Below, in pieces: positions 1-4,926 of a stretch of DNA of 6,529 bases. The notes beneath the pieces were generated by a model, which searched no databases, was not told the origin of the DNA, and saw only the letters and a program-made list of their open reading frames with translations. Position 1 is the first letter of the stretch. Every line of letters starts with the position of its first letter. Position numbers and translations under genes: made by a program. The DNA is from JAJZMF01 sp035702845 (GTDB lineage: Bacteria > Actinomycetota > Acidimicrobiia > Acidimicrobiales > Palsa-688). The DNA is taken from NCBI GenBank assembly GCA_035702845.1, contig DASSZK010000410.1:1-6529 (forward strand), in the 5' to 3' direction.

Positions 1-1
1 T

Positions 2-1099
2 GTCGACACCAATAGCTTCGACCAATTGTTCCTCGGTCGCCTCCGGGGTGACGAGCCGGCCTTGGCGGACCTGACGTCGGGGATGTCGTCGGTGGGCATC
101 GCTCTTTGGTCGGGCGCGGACAGCGGTTATCCAGGCATCACCCCGTTCGAGGACGCAGCCTTGACGGTGGTCGAGGCGAACTGGCCCGCGTACGCAAACT
201 TCGCCGGTTACAGGGGGCCGTTCAGCAAACTACAGCTGGCAGCCCTGGTGGCCGCCTCTGCGACCAACGACGCCGGCAGGAAGTCGTTGACTGATTCGTA
301 CGGCAACTGGTTCATCGCTCACGGCGGGGTGGCAGACGTCACCGGGGGAGCGTCACTGCCTTCGCTGGCACACCTGACCGCCTGGCTCAGCGGGTGGGAC
401 AACCTGAACGCAGCTGTTGCCGCACCGACGGGCCAATATCTCTATGACACCGAGGAAAAGATCCATCTCGCCATAGTGGCGACGGCCATGGTCGGAGAGT
501 GGGTGGCGTTGTCTGCCCTGACCGACATCATCACCGGGTTCGTCACCAAGAACCTCGTGGCTGCAGCCGTGGGCGCCAGCACCGCGTTTCGCGCCTGGTC
601 AGCCGAGGAAGAGACGTTCTCGACTGCTCTACGGGCGGGCCTGAACACGTTCCTCGAAGCCCGCCATGCCTCCAACTACGACGAGGTGGTAAACCTTGTC
701 AAGGACAGCATCGCGCTGAACGGCAAAGTCAACGACATCCTGTCGCTGCCGGGCAAGATCGAGCAAGCCTCCAAAGATGTGAAGGGGGCCGCGGCCCGAG
801 CCGAACTGCAGTACTACCTGAGAGTGCTGCGCAATACCTTCCATGGAGCAGTAGCGCGCCTCATGCAGGAGCACATGATCGTTACCGCCGACCTCCAGCC
901 GCACTGGCAGGACAGCGTGAGCGCAGTAAACCAGGTAACAACCGACCCCGGAGCGTACCTCGTCGTGCCGCCTGGTTCATATGGGCACGCCGTGCCGGTG
1001 CCGCCCCAGGTGGTGCGTGGGGAGCCTGTCTACCGGGGCATCCCCGTGACGTTCGTGGAGGCCGTAGTTTTCTCTCAGTTCTTCCGGTCCTTGCACTGA
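2..1099 (+). CDS. Hypothetical protein, C-terminal 365 residues (5' end outside window)
   Basis: The frame is open to the left edge (it reads VDTNSFDQLFLGRL before any stop), so the true start lies outside the window; the in-frame TTG at 26 is not a convincing start. I do not recognise the family. Visible features, numbered from the first codon in the window, are: a globular Gly/Ala-rich first half with many Trp and Tyr residues; a moderately hydrophobic stretch at about 155-198 that could be one or two membrane-associated helices but is not a clear transmembrane segment; a long predicted-helical region at about 225-310 rich in Ala, Lys, Glu and Leu that could form a coiled coil; and a Val/Pro-rich tail (VPVPP near 331) ending FRSLH. 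No Walker, relaxase, recombinase or lipobox motif is visible. It points the same way as the transfer genes but is separated from them by 934 bp, so membership in that operon is unproven. Composition is coding-like throughout. Confidence 0.8.
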   Translation, partial: VDTNSFDQLFLGRLRGDEPALADLTSGMSSVGIALWSGADSGYPGITPFEDAALTVVEANWPAYANFAGYRGPFSKLQLAALVAASATNDAGRKSLTDSYGNWFIAHGGVADVTGGASLPSLAHLTAWLSGWDNLNAAVAAPTGQYLYDTEEKIHLAIVATAMVGEWVALSALTDIITGFVTKNLVAAAVGASTAFRAWSAEEETFSTALRAGLNTFLEARHASNYDEVVNLVKDSIALNGKVNDILSLPGKIEQASKDVKGAAARAELQYYLRVLRNTFHGAVARLMQEHMIVTADLQPHWQDSVSAVNQVTTDPGAYLVVPPGSYGHAVPVPPQVVRGEPVYRGIPVTFVEAVVFSQFFRSLH

Positions 1100-1216
1100 G
1101 ACGCGGTTCGCCCTCCACGGTCCGGAGACGAGACTGGGCACCGAGGGCTCGCACACATGAGCAGAAACTGGCAACTCCGCCTCGGCCGGGCCGGTAAGGG
1201 TTGGTTCGCCGGTGCC

Positions 1217-1264
1217 GCGCAGGTAGCACTGCGCAGGTAGCACTGCGCAGGTAGCACTGCGCAG
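1217..1264. repeat. Tandem 14-bp repeat, 3.4 copies, with palindromic junctions
   Basis: The unit GCGCAGGTAGCACT occurs three times without mismatch (1217-1230, 1231-1244, 1245-1258), followed by a partial GCGCAG (1259-1264). Each junction creates the perfect 8-bp palindrome CTGCGCAG (1229-1236, 1243-1250, 1257-1264), giving three palindromes at an exact 14-bp spacing. The last is flanked by GTAG on the left and CTAC on the right, extending it into an imperfect dyad. Regularly spaced dyads of this kind are typical of protein-binding arrays (iterons, relaxosome or repressor sites). A simple replication-slippage expansion is the alternative. Confidence 0.9.
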
Positions 1265-1434
1265 CTACTACTTGCCACGTATGACCCGACCCTCGAACGC
1301 ATCCCGATCAAAGCCAGCCCGGCCAGGAACCACGCCCCCAGCGTCCACGACTACAGCCCGACCGGGCGGTCGAGACGCCTGACCACGACGACGTAGAGCC
1401 ATGGCGCTAGGTAGCTACACCCTTACGAGTGCCC

Positions 1435-1846
1435 TCATCTCACACGTCCGTAGAAGTGGCCTGGGGGATCCGTCAGCCGTGCTGCTTCTAGCCAGCAACT
1501 CGGGGAACTTGGCGAGGACCGCGTGCAGCCCGCTCCTCGTCGCGGACCAAGAAGATGCCATCGGTGCTCGCCGACTGTGAAGCCTAGATAGCCTCGAGCG
1601 AACCGACGAAGCACTGCGTCAGCCGTGCCAGCATCTCATCGTAGCGGTGGCGCACCGCGGCCACCGCTTGCTCGCCAGGGTCGTAGTCGAGGCTGGGCAA
1701 CCCACGCCTCGATCCGACGTTGCGCCCGGTCCACCCCCTACCACGACGTCGCGTAGTGGTCGATTCAGTCCCCGACGCTCCGCGCTGGCTTCATTAGGGT
1801 CAGCGACCTCGTCGCTCGCGGCTCCAAGCTCTGCCGCAAATTGCAA
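1435..1846 (-). pseudogene. Probable decayed gene of unknown function (frameshifts plus in-frame amber stop)
   Basis: On the minus strand, protein-like segments with mostly G/C third positions occur in successive but different frames. About 1846-1750 reads as AAELGAASDEVADPNEASAE and on to RPLRDVV. About 1725-1690 in another frame reads VDRAQRRIEAWVAQ. From 1697 to 1584 a third frame reads PSLDYDPGEQAVAAV, then RHRYDEMLARLTQCF, then VGSLEAI and a TAG at 1586-1584. Past that stop the same frame continues as STDGIFLVRDEERAA to 1524. The next frame (1528-1490) gives LHAVLAKFPELLA, and another ends AARLTDPPGHFYGRVR before TGA at 1437-1435. Read across the breaks these make a plausible charged, helical polypeptide. 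I do not recognise the family, and the limits are approximate. The pattern fits a relic with several indels and a nonsense mutation. Chance coding-like signal in GC-rich DNA is the main alternative. Confidence 0.4.
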
Positions 1847-1858
1847 TGGTGGCCCTGA

Positions 1859-1904
1859 TCCCGCCGGTGCCGTAGAGGTATGTCAAATAGCTACGCCGGC
1901 GGGA
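1859..1904. repeat. Bulged inverted repeat (candidate regulatory hairpin or transfer-origin dyad)
   Basis: The right arm CTACGCCGGCGGGA (1891-1904) pairs completely with the left arm (1859-1875), which is TCCCGCCGG then CGTAG interrupted by a 3-nt TGC bulge at 1868-1870. This gives a 9+5 bp stem around a 15-nt AT-richer loop (1876-1890, AGGTATGTCAAATAG). No T-tract follows on either strand, so a classical intrinsic terminator is unlikely. It lies 129 bp before the first transfer gene. It could be a leader-RNA structure or operator, or a dyad of the kind that flanks relaxase nick sites; the function is not determined by sequence. Confidence 0.6.
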
Positions 1905-2022
1905 CGGCAAGACTGGCGCCGAAATCCTGCTTCCCTCAAGGCCGGTTACGGGTGGCCGCTCTTGTCCTGCGGCCTGGACGGACCGTGCGGCAACGCGAAC
2001 GCGGGTCGCAATCAGCCAACTA

Positions 2023-2032
2023 GAGGGAGGAA
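2023..2032 (+). promoter_or_regulatory. Strong Shine-Dalgarno of the pilin-like gene
   Basis: GAGGGAGGAA sits immediately upstream of ATG 2034 and is the only strong ribosome binding site in the four-gene run. It fixes the start of the first gene at 2034 rather than at the upstream in-frame codons. The downstream genes start at stop-overlapping ATGs with weak or no Shine-Dalgarno. Confidence 0.8.
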
Positions 2033-2033
2033 T

Positions 2034-2387
2034 ATGTCAGGACTAACGAGCATCGTGACCGGAGCCGCTGCATCACGGGGCTTGGCTGTGGCACCGAGCT
2101 ACTCGGGTGGCAACATAAACGTGGACCCAAGCCAAGGCAGTGGGTTGCCCGGTGGTGGCACCCTCGCGTCCATGGCGAGCGCGGTCGGGCATTGGGCTCT
2201 CATCGCCTCCGTCGTAGGTGTGGTGATCGGCGGGGTGATGTGGGCTTTCGGCCACTTCTCACATAATTACCAGCAGTCATACCAGGGCAGGAAGGGCGTC
2301 TTGGTGTCTGGTCTGGCCGCATTGCTGATCGGTGGCGCCCAGGGGATAGTAAGCTTTTTCTTCAACCAGGGCGTGAACCTGCATTGA
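2034..2387 (+). CDS. Small two-helix membrane protein, VirB2 pilin-like / DUF6112-like
   Basis: This 117-residue protein begins MSGLTSIVTG after a GAGGGAGGAA ribosome binding site. A Gly/Ser-rich N-terminal stretch (about 1-45) precedes two hydrophobic helices at about 53-73 (WALIASVVGVVIGGVMW) and 88-110 (GVLVSGLAALLIGGAQGIVSFF), separated by a short polar, basic loop (HNYQQSYQGRKG). Two helices with a basic hairpin loop is the VirB2 pilin topology. Small proteins of this plan, annotated as DUF6112, precede the VirB6-like gene in actinobacterial conjugation loci. A cleavable signal peptide is not obvious. The stop overlaps the next start by one base (TGATG). The likely role is a pilin-like or channel-lining subunit in the cytoplasmic membrane. 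The family assignment rests on topology and context, because such proteins diverge rapidly. Confidence 0.75.
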   Translation: MSGLTSIVTGAAASRGLAVAPSYSGGNINVDPSQGSGLPGGGTLASMASAVGHWALIASVVGVVIGGVMWAFGHFSHNYQQSYQGRKGVLVSGLAALLIGGAQGIVSFFFNQGVNLH

Positions 2388-3559
2388 TGTCGGGTTTTTT
2401 TGAAAACCTGGTACTGCGCGCCGCCGGCAAATTAGTGGCGCCGTTCTTCCAGGCGATAGTCGGGGTGGAGCTACAAGCCGCACGGGCTCTTCTTGCCGCG
2501 GTAGTCGCCTTCATCCTTCAACCGTCGCCCGACGCGCAGATAGCATCCGGCTGGTTCGGCAACGTCGCAGGCCAGTTGGCCCCCGTCGCCAAGCTGATCG
2601 TGTTCCCGTTGCTCTTCGCTGCCACCATCGGCGCCGTCCTGCGCCAAGATGCGCGGCGCCTGGGGCGCATCTGGTTGGTGGGGCTGCCGGCGGCCGTGAT
2701 CACGGGAGCGGCCGCCGTGACCCTGACGCGCTACGGCCTCGAAGCGACCGATGCCCTGACCTCGGCAGTGAAAGCCGAGATCTACCCTCACTTTTCACTG
2801 GACCTGCCGAGCCTTATATTCGGGCCAACCAATCTGCCGTCGTCGATGACCACCGTGTTCCTTTACGGCCTACTGACGGTCCTGGTGATGGTCGGCGGGG
2901 TCTTCATCTGGCTGGAAATGATCGTGAGGACGGCAGCTGTCGAGGTGGCCGTGTTCTTTATGCCGCTGGTCTTGGCCGGGCTTGTCTGGCCATCGACCGC
3001 GCGCTGGGCGAAGCGGCTCGTCGAGATCCTGGTGGCTTTGTTATTGATGAAACCTGTGGTAGTCGGTGCCCTTTGCCTGGGAGCACACGCCGTCCTGGGA
3101 GCGGGCGCGGGGATAGGGACGATCGTAACCGGCGGTGCCATCATGTTGATGGCCGCCTTCACCCCGATGGCCCTCCTCAAGCTCGTGCCGGTGGCGGAGG
3201 CTTCGGCCATCGGCCATCTTGACGGGATGGGGCGCCAGCCCTTCCGTTCAGCGCAGCAGGCCTGGGACCGGGCCAAGTCGCACCTTGGTGCCGCGGCGGC
3301 TGCTTCGGGGGGGCCGGCGGGTGCGGCGGCAGGTGGGGCGAGCCAGGCGAGCCAAGCCGGCTCCCAACTGCTCGCCCGGGTAGGAGCCGCGACGTCGAGC
3401 GGCGGCAACGGTCAGCAACATGGGCGCGCCGGCGGCCCAGGCAGCGGTAGCGACGACTACCGGCTCGGCCCTGCGGGCTTCGGCGGCGGTGGGGCACCCG
3501 CGCTTGGCAGCGGTCGGGACGATGCGCGGGGTTCCGCGGACGGGGGGACGCCCAGTTGA
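2387..3559 (+). CDS. VirB6/TrbL-like polytopic conjugal transfer membrane protein
   Basis: The 390-residue product starts at ATG 2387, overlapping the previous stop by one base; a TTG directly upstream (2384) is in frame but less likely. About six hydrophobic segments are visible, near residues 65-86, 95-115, 155-177, 184-202, 211-232 and 243-265. The block from RTAAVEVAVFFMPL through WPSTARWAKRLVEILVALLL to MLMAAFTPMALLKLVP (about 181-268) is the characteristic core of VirB6/TrbL-type proteins of Gram-positive transfer systems. These proteins form the inner-membrane part of the DNA/protein channel and contact the VirB4 ATPase. After a short amphipathic link (QQAWDRAKSHLG) the last 90 residues are a Gly/Ala/Ser-rich, presumably disordered cytoplasmic tail, which is common in this family. 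Two TTA leucine codons occur (residues 16 and 219). The next gene overlaps by one base, which implies translational coupling. Confidence 0.85.
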   Translation: MSGFFENLVLRAAGKLVAPFFQAIVGVELQAARALLAAVVAFILQPSPDAQIASGWFGNVAGQLAPVAKLIVFPLLFAATIGAVLRQDARRLGRIWLVGLPAAVITGAAAVTLTRYGLEATDALTSAVKAEIYPHFSLDLPSLIFGPTNLPSSMTTVFLYGLLTVLVMVGGVFIWLEMIVRTAAVEVAVFFMPLVLAGLVWPSTARWAKRLVEILVALLLMKPVVVGALCLGAHAVLGAGAGIGTIVTGGAIMLMAAFTPMALLKLVPVAEASAIGHLDGMGRQPFRSAQQAWDRAKSHLGAAAAASGGPAGAAAGGASQASQAGSQLLARVGAATSSGGNGQQHGRAGGPGSGSDDYRLGPAGFGGGGAPALGSGRDDARGSADGGTPS

Positions 3560-4926
3560 TGGCTGAAGCTGATGGCTACCGTTTTGAACCTCTCGTCCGC
3601 AGGGGCCTTATATTCGGGCTGGGCCCGGGCCAGGTGGCCTCCGTTGCCTGCGCTGTAATTGGCGCAGCGCTCATCGTGCGCTCTTGGCCGGGCGCCGGCG
3701 GACTGCTCTTGGCGGCCCTCGCCTTGGTGGCAGCGGTCGCTGCCTGCCGGCCGGTCGCGGGCAGGTCGGTGTTCGAGTGGGTGCGAGCCGCCGGCCGTTT
3801 CGTCACGGCGCGCCGCATACGCCCAGCCGTTCCCGTTAGCGCTTCGGCCCGTGGCAGCGGTGACATCCTTCAGGCCGCCGCCACCCACCGTAGGAGCTTT
3901 GCTGGTGGCGTCGTAGTAGGCGAGCTTCCCGCACAGAGCGGGGACGTTGCCCTTGGCGTGGTCCTCGACTCCGTTACCGGCAGCGCGGGGGTCGTGATGA
4001 GCGCGCGGGGCGACGGATTTTGCTTACTCGACCGGGCCGCGCAGGAGCGGAGGTTGGCTGCTTGGGCCGGGGTGCTCGAATCCGTATCGAGCCATCGGAG
4101 CCCATTGCTGCGTCTGCAGTGGTGCCAGCAAGCCCTACCGGCAGAGCCCGACGCCGTCGTCGAGCATTTGCGCGCCCGCGGTGACCGCAGCGCTGCCGGG
4201 TTCGAGGCGCAGTGGTCTTTCTTGCAAAAGGCCGCCGAGGGCTGCTGGCGGCACCAGACACTGCTCGTAGCCTCAGTTCGCTGCCCTTCCAGGAGGGGCC
4301 AGGTCATAGGTAACGGTGCAGGCACGGTACGGGCGCAGGTCTCGGCCCTGCGGTCCCAGTTATTAGCGGCGGGGATAATTTGCGACGGTGTGCTCGACGC
4401 CGCCTCTTTGAGCGAACTTCTCAGCGAGCCTGATGCCACAAAAGAGCACTGGGGGGCTCTGCAGGTCGACGGCTTGTGGGCTCGGACCTACTGGGTGGCC
4501 GAGTGGCCCCGTTCCCGGGTGTCCCCAGACTTTTTGAGCTCGCTGCTGACTGGCCCGGGAAGACGGCGGTTCTCAGTCGTTTACAAGCCCATCCCACCCG
4601 AAAAGGCCGCCCGCGATGCAGAGTCGTCGCGCACCGCCGAGGTGGCTGATGCCCAGTTGCGTTCCCAAGGCGGCTTCCTCCGGACCGCCAGGCAGCGCCG
4701 GCGTTCGGAGGCCATCGAGGGCCGGGAAGCCGAATTGGCGGACGGGCGCGGGGCGTTCGAATTTTGCGGGTACGTCACAGTCTCTGACGAGTCGGAGGAG
4801 GCTTTGTCCGGTGCGTGCTCCGATTTGGAACGGGCGGCGGGCGCGGCTCGGCTCACCCTCAGGGCTCTTTGGGGCCAGCAACGGGCCGCCTACTCGTGGA
4901 CGCTCCCGCTGGGGCGCGGGCTATGA
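3559..4926 (+). CDS. SCO6880-family type IV secretion protein (PrgI-like membrane anchor plus VirB4 N-terminal-like domain)
   Basis: The 455-residue product starts at ATG 3559, overlapping the VirB6-like stop by one base. A short N-terminus (YRFEPLVRRGLIFGLGPGQ) leads into two hydrophobic helices at about 22-41 and 45-63, then a basic stretch (GRSVFEWVRAAGRFVTARR). This is the PrgI-like anchor layout seen in SCO6880-family proteins. The remainder is soluble. It includes about 110-170 (GGVVVGELPAQSGDVALGVV and following, RGDGFCLLD) and a region at about 190-360 that resembles the N-terminal, non-ATPase half of VirB4 proteins. No Walker motifs are present, as expected. The ATPase half is encoded by the next gene, whose start overlaps this stop (ATGA). 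The likely role is to anchor and organise the VirB4-type motor at the cytoplasmic membrane. It carries three TTA codons, two of them adjacent (4360-4365). Confidence 0.85.
   Translation: MAEADGYRFEPLVRRGLIFGLGPGQVASVACAVIGAALIVRSWPGAGGLLLAALALVAAVAACRPVAGRSVFEWVRAAGRFVTARRIRPAVPVSASARGSGDILQAAATHRRSFAGGVVVGELPAQSGDVALGVVLDSVTGSAGVVMSARGDGFCLLDRAAQERRLAAWAGVLESVSSHRSPLLRLQWCQQALPAEPDAVVEHLRARGDRSAAGFEAQWSFLQKAAEGCWRHQTLLVASVRCPSRRGQVIGNGAGTVRAQVSALRSQLLAAGIICDGVLDAASLSELLSEPDATKEHWGALQVDGLWARTYWVAEWPRSRVSPDFLSSLLTGPGRRRFSVVYKPIPPEKAARDAESSRTAEVADAQLRSQGGFLRTARQRRRSEAIEGREAELADGRGAFEFCGYVTVSDESEEALSGACSDLERAAGAARLTLRALWGQQRAAYSWTLPLGRGL

Larger units (their letters stand above)
1100..2033. other. 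934-bp segment without an intact gene
   Basis: No frame on either strand gives a convincing intact gene. The plus-strand frame that runs into the pilin-like gene from about 1647 has an Arg/Pro/Ser-rich, non-protein-like translation and is superseded by the start at 2034. The segment contains a 14-bp tandem repeat (1217-1264), a coding-like but broken minus-strand reading (about 1435-1846), a bulged 14-bp-stem hairpin (1859-1904) and a strong Shine-Dalgarno at its right end. I see no clear sigma-70 promoter pair. In a transfer region, such a gap just before the channel genes could hold a transfer origin, a promoter/leader or gene decay; the sequence does not decide among these. Confidence 0.7.

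Noticed and set aside
1110..1148. Possible terminator GCCCTC/GAGGGC after the first gene
   Set aside because: It has only a 6-bp stem around a 27-nt loop and no U-tract, which is too weak to annotate.
499..1197. Long plus-strand frame overlapping the first gene
   Set aside because: It is a +1 shadow rich in Arg, Pro, Gly and Ser, and the overlapped gene has normal protein composition.
1359..1372. Short hairpin CGACC-GGGC-GGTCG
   Set aside because: A 5-bp stem is expected by chance in GC-rich DNA and there is no supporting context.
1411..1418. Palindrome GTAGCTAC
   Set aside because: It is a single 8-bp palindrome without repetition or a recognisable site context. It only loosely resembles the GTAG/CTAC flanks of the 14-bp repeat.
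1840..1890. Promoter-like hexamers (TTGCAA; AAATAG) upstream of the operon
   Set aside because: The spacing does not fit a 16-19 bp sigma-70 promoter and the elements are poor, so no promoter could be supported.
1647..2033. In-frame upstream extension of the pilin-like gene
   Set aside because: The translation is Arg/Pro/Ser-rich and unlike a protein domain, spans the hairpin at 1859-1904, and the strong ribosome binding site at 2023-2032 fixes the start at 2034.
2863..3408. 181-codon minus-strand open frame inside the VirB6-like gene
   Set aside because: It is antisense to a well-supported gene and its Ala/Pro/Thr-rich translation is typical of GC-rich shadow frames.
3457..3888. Minus-strand open frame across the VirB6/SCO6880 junction
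   Set aside because: Its composition is that of a shadow frame, and it is antisense to two recognisable genes with a precise overlap.
4815..4922. Earlier in-frame start for the ATPase
   Set aside because: It would extend 36 codons back inside the SCO6880-like gene without a ribosome binding site. ATG 4923 in an ATGA overlap matches the other junctions.
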